Shown: positions 41,648 through 50,156 of the stretch, piece by piece
Numbering within the stretch: the stretch's first letter is position 1
Layout: the number at the start of each line of letters is the position of its first letter
The notes under the pieces: model-generated
Told to the model about the DNA's origin: nothing
The model's database searches: none
Seen by the model: only the letters and a program-made list of their open reading frames with translations
Assembly (NCBI GenBank): GCA_046328115.1
Contig: JAXLXE010000003.1
Span: forward strand, 124,001-188,000
Reading direction: 5' to 3'
DNA from: JAXLXE01 sp046328115
Lineage (GTDB): Bacteria > Chloroflexota > UBA6077 > JACCZL01
DNA length: 64,000 nt
Position numbers and translations under genes: made by a program

Positions 41648-42172
41648 TCAGGCTGGCTGAGCAGATGGGGCCGGCCCGCTCGGAGCTGCGAGGCCGCCGG
41701 CAAGAGCATTGCTGAGCACGGAGATCTGATCGGTGCTGAGCTTAAGCGCCTGCCCAGTCTCAGCCACCAGGTCACGCAGTCGGCGCTCCTGCGCGGCGCT
41801 CAGCGCACCCGTAACGCCAGGCGTCGGGGCGGTGCCAGCGGTGCGTGACTTCAGTCGTTGGAACACCGCCTTGACCAGCTCCTTGAGTCCCGCCTTCGCC
41901 TCATCCTTGCCCGCGCTCAGCAGCTCCTGGCCCACGAAGTTCACGGCCACGGAAGCCACGTACAGCACGGCGGGTCCAATCAGCGCCACATCCAGCCCCA
42001 GGCCCGATCCCAGGATATCGTCGTCAGCCCGCTCTGACCTCGTCACCCCCTCCGGATCCTGAAAAAACGCGTCCGCGGTGGAGTCAAACAACATCAGCTC
42101 GGCCGGCGAAAGCTGGCCAAGCGCTTCGCGTGCTAGCTCCTCGATCACATCACGGTATTCCGCTGCCGTCAT
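41648..42172 (-). CDS. Small membrane-associated protein coupled to the M48 peptidase
   Basis: 174 residues, no known family. Acidic N-terminus with an alpha hairpin (AEYRDVIEELAREALGQLSPAEL), one hydrophobic stretch (VALIGPAVLYVASVAVNFVG), basic middle and an Ala/Pro-rich end. The peptidase ATG lies just four bases downstream, so the two are translated together; this may be the peptidase's partner or substrate. Confidence 0.65.
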   Translation of the reverse strand: MTAAEYRDVIEELAREALGQLSPAELMLFDSTADAFFQDPEGVTRSERADDDILGSGLGLDVALIGPAVLYVASVAVNFVGQELLSAGKDEAKAGLKELVKAVFQRLKSRTAGTAPTPGVTGALSAAQERRLRDLVAETGQALKLSTDQISVLSNALAGGLAAPSGPAPSAQPA

Positions 42173-42274
42173 CCCTCACTCCCTCCACCTGGCCGGCCCC
42201 GGCGTTCGTGAGATGTTTCAATAACTTGGACGACGCGGTCGCGTCAATCGATCCGTCGCGAAACGACAGTCCGA

Positions 42275-43486
42275 CTACGCGGGGCTGGGACGCACTCGCC
42301 GCGCCAGCGATTCACGCGCCACGAACAGCAGAAGCGCCGCGGAGACCAGATGCAGTGGCGCGAACGCCAGAAACGCCACCCCGGGATCGTACGCGCTCGC
42401 CACCAATCCACCGACGATCGGGCCAGTAAATGAGCCGATCTCACCCACCGAGCGCCTGAGGGCCTGCAATACGCCCCGCCCCTCCTCAGCGATGATGTCG
42501 TACGTGAATGACGTCATCGTCCCGATCGCGAACCCCGCCGACAGGCCCAGAATCCCGGATACTATCGCCAGAGACACCAGGTCTCTCGCCAGGTAGAAGC
42601 CAACGAAGGCAACCGCCGCGAGCGCCGCCGCGGGAACGGTGGCCGCCTTTCGTCCGATGGTGTCGGATACGTACCCGGCCGGGGCGATCATCAGTAGCTG
42701 GATGAAGCCCGTGATGCCGAACAGGTAACCCACGTCAGCCGTCGAGTAGCCAAGGTACGTCACCGCGTAGATGGGCAGAAGGCTAGCAACGGAGGTGCTA
42801 CGCAGCATCGCGCAGAACGTCGCCGCGAGGAGCACTTTGAACGTCCCCTGGTACTCGGCAGGAACGTACGACCAGGGTGACACGCGGACGCTAGTCTCGG
42901 CCGTGCCGACACCGCGTGAACGCCGCGGCCGACTCTCCCGTACGAGGAACGCCAATCCCCACACGACCGCCACCTGGGCCGCGTACGTCAGGAACACAGA
43001 CTGGTAGCCGTACCAGCCCGTCAATAATCCACCCAAGACCGGACCCAGCGCGGCCCCCGCGGATGAGATCCCAAAGAACGCGCCGATCACGCGGCCACGA
43101 ACTTCCGGCCTGATCTGGTCCACAGCGGCAATCTCTCGCCCAAAGCTCCACAGCGAATCCCCCACGCCAATCGCCACCTGGCACGCTAGCAACGCGCCGA
43201 ACCAGGGCACGCTGACCGAACCCAGTGCGCCGGCGATGGCTACCATGGGCCCCACGATGAGTGCCGTGCGCCGGCCCAGATGGTCCACGATCCAGCCCGC
43301 CGGAAACAGCGCCACGGTCCGGCCGGCCAACTGCGCTGTGACCACCTGAGATGCCAACTCCGGCGCCACGTCGAACGACAGCGCCAGTTGAGGCAGCGTG
43401 GGCAGCGTCATCCCATGGGCAAAGCCCATCAAAACAGATGGCAGGTAGATACTGACTAGGATGTGTACGGCGGGACTGCGAAGCAC
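42275..43486 (-). CDS. MFS transporter
   Basis: 403 residues from GTG 43486. Twelve helices; PAGWIVDHLGRRTALIVGP and APAGYVSDTIGRKAATV are the two A-type loops, and the RxxR-like EVRGRVIGAFFGISSAGAALGPVLGG segment is present. Similar to drug/H+ antiporters of the DHA group, substrate unknown. Divergent from the SDR gene. Confidence 0.83.
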   Translation of the reverse strand: MLRSPAVHILVSIYLPSVLMGFAHGMTLPTLPQLALSFDVAPELASQVVTAQLAGRTVALFPAGWIVDHLGRRTALIVGPMVAIAGALGSVSVPWFGALLACQVAIGVGDSLWSFGREIAAVDQIRPEVRGRVIGAFFGISSAGAALGPVLGGLLTGWYGYQSVFLTYAAQVAVVWGLAFLVRESRPRRSRGVGTAETSVRVSPWSYVPAEYQGTFKVLLAATFCAMLRSTSVASLLPIYAVTYLGYSTADVGYLFGITGFIQLLMIAPAGYVSDTIGRKAATVPAAALAAVAFVGFYLARDLVSLAIVSGILGLSAGFAIGTMTSFTYDIIAEEGRGVLQALRRSVGEIGSFTGPIVGGLVASAYDPGVAFLAFAPLHLVSAALLLFVARESLARRVRPSPA

Positions 43487-43672
43487 TGGCGCGTCCTGCG
43501 TTGGACTCTACGGCTGGCTTGAGCACGGCCGCGACGCGACGCCGCGGCGGCCGCGAGTCAGCATAGCAGACACCCGTCCGGCGCCCGGCTAGACGCCGCC
43601 ACACCGCCTGTTCGATACTGCCGGCCCGTACGACAGATCCTGGGACCAGCACCAGCTAGACGGAGGACAGTT

Positions 43673-44452
43673 GTGGGAGAGCTAGACGGACACGTAGCCA
43701 TTGTCACCGGAGGTGGCCGCGGCATCGGCCGCGCCATCGTGCTCGAGCTTGTCTCGATGGGCGCGGACGTGGCGATTCCGGAGATCGACCCTCAGACCGC
43801 CGAGCGCACCGCCAACGAAGTGTGGGGGCTCGGACGCAGAGCCATCGCTATCCCCACGAACGTCAACGTGCGAGCTGACCTGGACAACATGGTCAAGCGA
43901 ACCATGGACGAGTACGGACGGATAGATATCCTCGTGAACAACGCCGGGATCTACCGCGCACAACCCGCCATTGAGATCACTGAAGAGCACTGGGACGCGG
44001 TGATGACCACCAACGTCAAAGCGCTGTTCTTCGCGGCCCAGGCCGTTCTCCCCCACATGGTGGCGGCGAAGCACGGCAAGATCATCAACCTCGCCTCTAT
44101 GGCGAGCAAATTGGGTAGCACTACCAGCCTCGTCTACGCCGCCAGCAAGGCGGCCGTACAGAGCATCACGCGCAGCCTGGCGCTCACGTTCGCGAAGGAT
44201 GGAATCCACGTGAACGCGGTCTGCCCAGGCTTCGTGCAGACGGACATGTGGAGCGAGGTGGAGAAGGGTGTCTCCGGCGTGCTCGGAATGACGATCGACG
44301 ACCTGAACCGGCAGCGCCTGGCCCAGATCCCCGTGGGGCGGTGGGAGCAGCCAGAGGACGTGGCCAAGGTGGTGGGCTTCCTGGCCTCCTCCAAGTCCAA
44401 CTACGTAATTGGCGAGGCCATCAACGTCTCAGGTGGTCTGGTAATGCACTAG
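43673..44452 (+). CDS. Short-chain dehydrogenase/reductase
   Basis: 259 residues from GTG 43673 with GGAGGAC upstream. Classical SDR: cofactor loop TGGGRGIGRA, NNAGI, catalytic Ser of INLASMAS, Tyr-x-x-x-Lys in VYAASKAAV and PGFVQTDMW. It reduces or oxidises a carbonyl/alcohol with NAD(P)H; Ile-Pro-Glu-Ile-Asp after the second strand (acidic) favours NAD. Related to glucose or 3-oxoacyl dehydrogenases. Followed by a strong hairpin. Confidence 0.9.
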   Translation: MGELDGHVAIVTGGGRGIGRAIVLELVSMGADVAIPEIDPQTAERTANEVWGLGRRAIAIPTNVNVRADLDNMVKRTMDEYGRIDILVNNAGIYRAQPAIEITEEHWDAVMTTNVKALFFAAQAVLPHMVAAKHGKIINLASMASKLGSTTSLVYAASKAAVQSITRSLALTFAKDGIHVNAVCPGFVQTDMWSEVEKGVSGVLGMTIDDLNRQRLAQIPVGRWEQPEDVAKVVGFLASSKSNYVIGEAINVSGGLVMH

Positions 44453-44459
44453 CACGGCT

Positions 44460-44485
44460 GACTGGCGCGCCGCGGCGCGCCAGTC
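44460..44485. terminator. Bidirectional hairpin terminator
   Basis: GACTGGCGCGCC and its exact complement with a 2-base gap, between the convergent SDR and aldehyde dehydrogenase genes. Confidence 0.65.
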
Positions 44486-44506
44486 CCCGGTCCAATCCGA
44501 TCGGGC

Positions 44507-45880
44507 CTAACGGGCCGGGCCGATCCAGACGGTCTGGATGTTCGTGAACTCGCGGATGCCAAACTCGCCGAGCTCACGGCCGTAACCGCTTCGCTTCACA
44601 CCGCCGAAGGGCAGCCGTGGATCCGACGCCACCAGGCCATTGATGAAGACGGCGCCAGCCTCGATGTGCGCCGCCAGATCCTTGGCCAGCGGGATGTCGC
44701 GCGTCCAGATCGCCGCGCCAAGGCCGTACTCGGTATCGTTGGCCAGGGTCACGGCATCCCGAGGGTCCTTCGCGCGGATGACGGCCGCCACGGGCCCGAA
44801 CGTCTCCTGTCGGAAGGCGGGCATGTCCAGCGAAACCCCGTCGAGCACCGTGGGCTGGTAGAAGTAGCCCTTGCCATCCACCGGCTTCCCGCCGACGACC
44901 GCCTGCGCACCCTGGGCGATAGACTCCGCCACCTGCTGGGCTAGCGTCTCGCGCAGATCGCCACGCGCTAGCGGCCCCACATTTGTTGATCGGTCCGTGG
45001 GATCGCCCACCTGGAGCGCCCTGACCGCGGCGGCGAACTTGGCACTGAACTCGTCAGCCACGGACTCCTCAACGATGAATCGCTTGGACGCGATGCAGCT
45101 CTGGCCACTGTTCTGGTTCCGCGCTCGCGCCGCCGTGGTGGCCGCCGCGTCAAGATCCGCATCTGCCAACACGATGAACGGGTCAGATCCACCCAGCTCC
45201 AACACCTGCTTCTTCAGGTAGCGACCAGCCGTGCCAGCCACGCGCTCCCCCACTTCGCTCGATCCCGTCAGCGTGATAGCCGCGATCCGGGGATCGGCAA
45301 TGAGCGGCTCCGTGGATGACCCGGGCACCAGCAAGGTGCGGAACAGCCCCTTGGGCAGTCCCGCCCGGACCATGACCTCTTCAACAGCCAGCGCGCAGCG
45401 CGGTACGTTGGACGCGTGCTTGAGCACCGCGCCGTTGCCAGCCATCAGGGCCGGCGCGGCGAACCGGAGCACCTGCCAGAACGGGAAGTTCCACGGCATG
45501 ATGGCCAGTACCACGCCCAACGGCTCAAAGGAGACGTAGCTCTCAGTGGCGTTCGTGTCCGCGTACTCGGGCTCCAGGAATCGAGGCGCGCTGTCGGCGT
45601 AGAACTCGCAGTTCCACGCGCACTTCTCGATCTCAGCCTCAGCCTCCACGATGGGCTTTCCCATCTCCGCGGTAATGAACCCGGCAAATCTGGCCTTGTC
45701 TTCTCGGAGGACTCGAGCAATCGCCCTCACGCCCGCCGCACGCTCAGCAAAGCTGCTGTCACGCCACTTCCGGGACGCATCGTAGGCCTGCTGCAGCGCC
45801 TCATCAATCTGCGAGGCGGAATATTCCTGGAACGTTGCCTCTACCTGCTCGGTGGCCGGGTTGAGCGAGACGATCGCCAT
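44507..45880 (-). CDS. NAD(P)-dependent aldehyde dehydrogenase (succinate-semialdehyde type)
   Basis: 457 residues from ATG 45880, with GGAGGTGA seven bases upstream; the longer frame to 46174 is not supported. Catalytic Cys in NSGQSCIASKR, Glu in LELGGSDPF, ITLTGSSEVG and PWNFPFWQVLRFAAPALMAGN are standard, and the GQSCIA form and shorter length match succinate-semialdehyde dehydrogenases (YneI/GabD group). It oxidises an aldehyde to its acid. Divergent from the MBL-fold gene. Confidence 0.9.
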   Translation of the reverse strand: MAIVSLNPATEQVEATFQEYSASQIDEALQQAYDASRKWRDSSFAERAAGVRAIARVLREDKARFAGFITAEMGKPIVEAEAEIEKCAWNCEFYADSAPRFLEPEYADTNATESYVSFEPLGVVLAIMPWNFPFWQVLRFAAPALMAGNGAVLKHASNVPRCALAVEEVMVRAGLPKGLFRTLLVPGSSTEPLIADPRIAAITLTGSSEVGERVAGTAGRYLKKQVLELGGSDPFIVLADADLDAAATTAARARNQNSGQSCIASKRFIVEESVADEFSAKFAAAVRALQVGDPTDRSTNVGPLARGDLRETLAQQVAESIAQGAQAVVGGKPVDGKGYFYQPTVLDGVSLDMPAFRQETFGPVAAVIRAKDPRDAVTLANDTEYGLGAAIWTRDIPLAKDLAAHIEAGAVFINGLVASDPRLPFGGVKRSGYGRELGEFGIREFTNIQTVWIGPAR

Positions 45881-46068
45881 CGTCGTGTCACCTCCGTGCG
45901 GTCTGTCGCCAGACGTTACGTCGGGATCATAGGCGCTGACGGGGATCGCGCGCAGGCCTTGCGAACCGCTTTTCGCAATGCATCCGATTGCATCAGCGCG
46001 TGGAGCGCAGTAGACTGCCGCGTCATCGCCTCTGGCAGCGATGAAAAGACACTCGAGGAGGAGTGGGG

Positions 46069-46914
46069 ATGCACTCGATCTCGTTTTCGCGAAGGCGTCT
46101 GCTCGCAGCGGCAGCCGCGGTATTGGCACTCGGCGGCGTCGCTGCGCCCTGGCCGGCCGCTCCGGCGGAGGCACAGTCGGGCACGGTCAAGCTGGAATGG
46201 CTGGGCTGGTCACACTTCCGTCTGACCTCCGTGAACGGCAAGGTCATTCTGATCAACCCGTTCATCACCGGCAACGCGGATGCCGCGCTGGGCGTCGACG
46301 ACGTGACCCAGGCGGACCTCATCCTGGTCGCGGACGCCCACCGCGACGAAATTGGCGACTCCATCGCGATCGCCCAGAAAACCGGCGCCAAGGTCTTCGG
46401 CCCAGGCCGCGTCGTGCGCTGGCTGGTAGAAAACGGGCTGCCGGAAACCCAGGGGGTCGGCAGCAACCAGGGCGACCGCCTTCGCTGGGAGGGCATCACC
46501 GTGCGCAACGTGATGTCCGTCCACGACAACTCCGTCAGCAAACCCTCCACCAGCGTGTTCTATGGTGGGGTTTCCTCTGGGTTCGTCGTGACGTTTGAGA
46601 ACGGCTGGACCGTCTACTTCAGCGGCAGCTCGGCCGCCACCTCGGACATGGAGCTCTGGGGCTCCATGTACAAGCCGGACGCGATGATCTTCCACATGGC
46701 TGGCCCGCACGACCCGACTGACGTGGCCATGTCCATCAAACTGATCAGCACCGGGAACCCAAACCTCAAGACGCTGCTGCCACACCACCACCGCGTGACC
46801 CAGGGTGCAAACGACACCACGCTGGACGAGGTCACCGCGGCCCTGAGCGGGATGGGCGTCTCCATACCCATCACGAACCAGGTTCGCAGCCAGGTCTACG
46901 AGTTCACCAAGTAG
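46069..46914 (+). CDS. Secreted MBL-fold protein with altered metal motif (UPF0173-like)
   Basis: 281 residues from ATG 46069 (GAGGAG upstream; a GTG at 46063 is alternative). A Tat signal (SRRRLLAAAAAV) ends near AEA, so the protein is exported folded. The rest follows the UPF0173 metallo-hydrolase plan (LEWLGWSHFRLTSVNGKVILINPF, GDSIAIAQKTGAKVFGP, FSGSSAATSDMELWG, LLPHHHRV). The metal loop, normally T-H-x-H-x-D-H, reads A-D-A-H-R-D-E: two of three His are replaced by Asp and Glu. Either the metal differs or activity is lost. A strong terminator follows. Confidence 0.83.
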   Translation: MHSISFSRRRLLAAAAAVLALGGVAAPWPAAPAEAQSGTVKLEWLGWSHFRLTSVNGKVILINPFITGNADAALGVDDVTQADLILVADAHRDEIGDSIAIAQKTGAKVFGPGRVVRWLVENGLPETQGVGSNQGDRLRWEGITVRNVMSVHDNSVSKPSTSVFYGGVSSGFVVTFENGWTVYFSGSSAATSDMELWGSMYKPDAMIFHMAGPHDPTDVAMSIKLISTGNPNLKTLLPHHHRVTQGANDTTLDEVTAALSGMGVSIPITNQVRSQVYEFTK

Positions 46915-46923
46915 GTCAACGCC

Positions 46924-46954
46924 GAGCGCCCCCGGCGTGAGCCCGGGGGCGCTC
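46924..46954. terminator. Intrinsic terminator
   Basis: Perfect 12-bp stem (GAGCGCCCCCGG and complement) with a 7-base loop between convergent genes, ten bases after the MBL-fold stop. Confidence 0.7.
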
Positions 46955-46979
46955 GATGGACTCCGGGAGACTCCGACTG

Positions 46980-47909
46980 TCAGTCGGCCAACAGGTCATC
47001 CCAGCTTTCGGCCGTCAGTAGGCGCTCTCCGAGCTGCTCCAGGCGTTCGACACTCGTTATGCGTTCAATCGCCGCGCTAACCGAGCCAGCGGGAGGCCCA
47101 AAGCGACGCGACCCAAGCCTGAGCAGCCACCGCCGAGCCTCATCGGCGCGGCCCTCCAGTTGTCCCTCCTGCCGGCCTTCCCGCCGGCCCACTTGACGAC
47201 CGGTTCGGAGCCCCTCGCTCCGACCCTCCTTAAGAATAGCCTGGTACGTCGCTGACTCGCGCATTGCCATGCCTCCGGCCAAAAGGGCGCGGGCCTGTTC
47301 TGCCCCGAATCGTAACCCAAGCAACAGGTAGGTCGCAGCCCAAAGATCGCGTCCGGTCGAAGCATTCGCTTCATCACGGATGCGCGCCGCAACGCGCTGC
47401 ACCACCCGCGGCACCTCCGCTTCGGCAACTTGCGATATCGGCGCAAGCGGGAGCGTCCCAAGACCTCCGGCCAACACGACCTCCACATCCAGCTGCCATA
47501 CACGGACCACCCGATAGGGAAACACCAGGCCGGGACCACCGTCTGGTAACGCCGTCCTGTAGGTGCCCGTCAGTTCTGCACCGTCCGCCTCAGGGCGTAA
47601 CAGCACCACCGATGTGGCCACTGGAAGCTGGTGCGCATGGAGCAGCAATGCGTGGTAGCGGAGCAAACGCGACGAGAGCGTGAGGTCGCGTCCTGACTGC
47701 GTCTCGATGTGGGCGATCCACGGCTTGGCACCCTCCACCCGCACGACCTGGTCCACCTCTGCGAGAACAGTGGACACGTTTGAGTCGATCGCGATGGCAG
47801 GTCCGTCCGCGGGCAGACCCACTAACTGCAGCCAGTTCTCTGGATGCGCGGCAATGAGGACGCGGCCGGCTACGTCGAACCGGCGCGGCGCCCTCCTGTG
47901 CTCAGACAC
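46980..47909 (-). CDS. Rpn/PD-(D/E)XK-type nuclease-like protein, DUF4351-like end
   Basis: 309 residues from GTG 47909. The N-terminal half looks like the Rpn/transposase-31 nuclease fold: AEVDQVVRVEGAKPWIAHIETQSGRD contains the acidic and Gln positions (Glu-x-Gln) of that core, followed by SSRLLRYHALLLHAHQLPV. A charged linker rich in Arg/Gly/Glu (GRQVGRREGRQEGQLEGRA) leads to an end like DUF4351 (RRWLLRLGSRRFGPP...VERLEQLGERLLTAESWDDLL). Such proteins are mobile-element-like and common in Chloroflexi and Cyanobacteria; they are proposed to promote recombination. Confidence 0.75.
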   Translation of the reverse strand: MSEHRRAPRRFDVAGRVLIAAHPENWLQLVGLPADGPAIAIDSNVSTVLAEVDQVVRVEGAKPWIAHIETQSGRDLTLSSRLLRYHALLLHAHQLPVATSVVLLRPEADGAELTGTYRTALPDGGPGLVFPYRVVRVWQLDVEVVLAGGLGTLPLAPISQVAEAEVPRVVQRVAARIRDEANASTGRDLWAATYLLLGLRFGAEQARALLAGGMAMRESATYQAILKEGRSEGLRTGRQVGRREGRQEGQLEGRADEARRWLLRLGSRRFGPPAGSVSAAIERITSVERLEQLGERLLTAESWDDLLAD

Positions 47910-47949
47910 TCAGCGCTCCCCCCACAATGCGGCGCGTCCGCGAAGCCGC

Positions 47950-49077
47950 TCACTTGGCGAGCTGCCTACGCACGACCTCCTCGTTGAGCTCCAGACCCAA
48001 TCCTGGCCCCGTCGGCGGCACGATGAACCCGTTCTCGAACTTGATCGGGTTGGTGAAGATCTCGTTGTGGAGCGCCCCGCTGTTGAACTCCTGGATGTAG
48101 AAATTCGGAGAACACGTCCCTAGCTGCACCGCGGCGGCGGCGGCGATCGGTCCCACGTACATGTGTGGTGCGATCAGCGCGTAGTGCGCCTCCGCGATCG
48201 CGGCGATCTTCTTGGCCTCCAGAATCCCGCCGCACTGCCCAACGTCCACCTGGATGATGCCCGCCGCCTGCGCCTCGATCAGCCGAGAGAATTCGTACTT
48301 CGTCGCCAGCCGCTCGCCAGAGGCAATCGGAATACTCGTTTGCCGCGCGACCCGCGCCATCTCCTCCACGTTCTCCGGCGGCACCGGCTCCTCGAACCAG
48401 GAGGGCATGTATTCCTCAAACACCCTAGCGCAGCGAATCGCGCAGGACGTGCTGAACTGACCGTGGGTACCAATGCCGATCTCCAGCTCATCACCCACAG
48501 CGTCCCGAACCGCCTTGAAGATCTTCGCGGCGTGCTTCAGCTCCTTGAGCGGGATGTCCCGAGGAAGCGGGAAGAGTGGGCGGAATGGGTCGATCTTGCA
48601 GGCCTGGTTCCCCTCCGCCAGCAACTGGTGGGCCACATCTGCCGCCTTCTCGGGATTCTCCCACAGACCCTCGGAGGGCATGTACGCATAAGCCTTCAGC
48701 TTCTCGTGATACTGCCCACCCAGCAGGTTGTAAATCGGCTGATTGGTGGCTTTGCCGATGATGTCCCACAGGGCGATCTCGATCGCCGATAGCACCGGGG
48801 TTGAGTCCATCCCAGGATGGCGATAGTCGTGGACCGTCCCGTACATCCGCTGCCAGATCAGCTCCACGTTGAAGGGGTTCTGGCCAATAACGAATCGATC
48901 GCACAGGTCGTTTAGATGTGCGATGCCAGTGGCCATGTTCCGCAGTCCGCCGGTTCGAAGCTCGCCAAGCCCCACGATCCCATCGTCCGTGTGCAGCTTG
49001 ATGAACAGCCATTTGATCCCGCCGCGGTAGGGCGGCTCATTGTCCAGCAGAATGGTCTCGAGACGTGTGACCTTCAT
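47950..49077 (-). CDS. Enolase-superfamily dehydratase-like protein
   Basis: 375 residues, GAGGAGC before ATG 49077. Capping domain MKVTRLETILLDNEPPYRGGIKWLFIKLHTDDGIVGLGE and barrel typical of galactonate-dehydratase-like enzymes. Glu of WFEEP and Glu of ASGER are metal ligands, with His of IAPHMYVGP as an acid/base. The first metal-ligand position, Asp in LDFHG of galactonate dehydratase, reads GTHG here, so Gly stands where Asp is expected while the following His is kept. The paired HpcH aldolase gene upstream supports a sugar-acid route. Confidence 0.86.
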   Translation of the reverse strand: MKVTRLETILLDNEPPYRGGIKWLFIKLHTDDGIVGLGELRTGGLRNMATGIAHLNDLCDRFVIGQNPFNVELIWQRMYGTVHDYRHPGMDSTPVLSAIEIALWDIIGKATNQPIYNLLGGQYHEKLKAYAYMPSEGLWENPEKAADVAHQLLAEGNQACKIDPFRPLFPLPRDIPLKELKHAAKIFKAVRDAVGDELEIGIGTHGQFSTSCAIRCARVFEEYMPSWFEEPVPPENVEEMARVARQTSIPIASGERLATKYEFSRLIEAQAAGIIQVDVGQCGGILEAKKIAAIAEAHYALIAPHMYVGPIAAAAAVQLGTCSPNFYIQEFNSGALHNEIFTNPIKFENGFIVPPTGPGLGLELNEEVVRRQLAK

Positions 49078-49131
49078 GGTCGCTCCTCAGACTCGGCCTC
49101 GCGACAACTTCACAGCCGCGGGCAGCAAAGC

Positions 49132-49155
49132 GGGGCGATCGCAAAGCGTCGCCCC
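49132..49155 (-). terminator. Hairpin between aldolase and dehydratase genes
   Basis: GGGGCGA pairs with TCGCCCC and an inner CGC/GCG closes an AAA loop, giving about ten pairs with one bulge. TTTGC follows on the minus strand. It suggests the dehydratase has its own promoter. Confidence 0.5.
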
Positions 49156-49190
49156 CACCCGATCAACCAGACTCCGTCATGTCCGCGGGG

Positions 49191-49988
49191 CTACGCGTAG
49201 GGCGATCCCCCCGACCCGGCTACCGGCGCATTGCGGAGCGCGGCCACCGCGCCGCGCGCCCCAGCGCCCGCAAAGCCAACGTCGGAGCCCAGGGGGCACA
49301 GATTGAAGCCCTGCTTGTAGCGGCGCAGGACCTCCTCAGGACCGGTGGTGTGGATACCGGCCTGGAGTCCGTACTTCTTGGCCGTGTCCACCACCTTCTG
49401 GACCGCCTCGATGTGCTGCGGCGCATCGTGATCCAGCTTCGGCTCCAACCCCATCGTGATCGCCAGATCGGATGGGCCAATGTAGAAACCATCCACACCC
49501 GGTGTCGTTGCGATCTCATCGAGATTCGCGATGGCCTGCGTGGTCTCGATCATGACGAAGCAGAGGATCTCCGTATTCGCATGAGCGAAGTAGTCCGCGC
49601 CGGCAAAGAACCGGGCCCGGTTCGCACCATTGGATCGATACCCCATTGGGGCGTACTTGCAGGCGCCGGCGGCCTTCTCTGCCTCAGCCCGCGAATTCAC
49701 CATGGGCACGATCACGCCGTACGCGCCGGCATCGAGCACGTACTGGATGTAGATCGGATCATTCCACGGCACCCGCACCATTGGCGTCACGTCGGTGGTG
49801 CTCATCGTCTGCAGCGCGATAACCGCGCGATCGGGGCCAATGCCCATGCCGTGCTGCATATCCAGCACCAGCGCATCGAACCCGGAGTTCGCCATCGTCT
49901 CCGCGATGTACGTGTCCGGGGTGCCCAGCCACCCCATCGCGAGCGGCTTACCTTCCTTCCAGAACTGCCGCACCTTGTTCGGTCGCAT
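49191..49988 (-). CDS. HpcH/HpaI aldolase-family protein
   Basis: 265 residues, GGGAG upstream of ATG 49988. Class II (metal) pyruvate aldolase barrel: KPLAMGWLGTPDTYIAETMANSGFDALVLDMQHG (the His base), VRVPW (Arg), VMIETTQAIANLDEI (Glu metal ligand), IGPSDLAITMG (Asp metal ligand). Such enzymes cleave 2-keto-3-deoxy sugar acids or 4-hydroxy-2-oxoacids to pyruvate and an aldehyde. Together with the dehydratase 113 bases downstream it would complete a two-step breakdown of an acidic sugar. Confidence 0.88.
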   Translation of the reverse strand: MRPNKVRQFWKEGKPLAMGWLGTPDTYIAETMANSGFDALVLDMQHGMGIGPDRAVIALQTMSTTDVTPMVRVPWNDPIYIQYVLDAGAYGVIVPMVNSRAEAEKAAGACKYAPMGYRSNGANRARFFAGADYFAHANTEILCFVMIETTQAIANLDEIATTPGVDGFYIGPSDLAITMGLEPKLDHDAPQHIEAVQKVVDTAKKYGLQAGIHTTGPEEVLRRYKQGFNLCPLGSDVGFAGAGARGAVAALRNAPVAGSGGSPYA

Positions 49989-50156
49989 CCATCACTCCCT
50001 TAGCGCCTGGCCCACGATCTCGCCTGGGCTCGACTCGGGAGAAGACTACTCGGTTGACCCCCTGGCTGTCAGGTCGATGGGTGAGTGGGGTGAGCGGGGC
50101 CCGCGGGATTTCGATCCTATCGGCTACGATCGCTCCGCGGGCCGCCTTCCGCAACG

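Noticed and set aside
46980..47909. Insertion sequence transposase with terminal repeats
   Set aside because: The protein is Rpn-like, but no inverted ends or target duplications are seen on its flanks.
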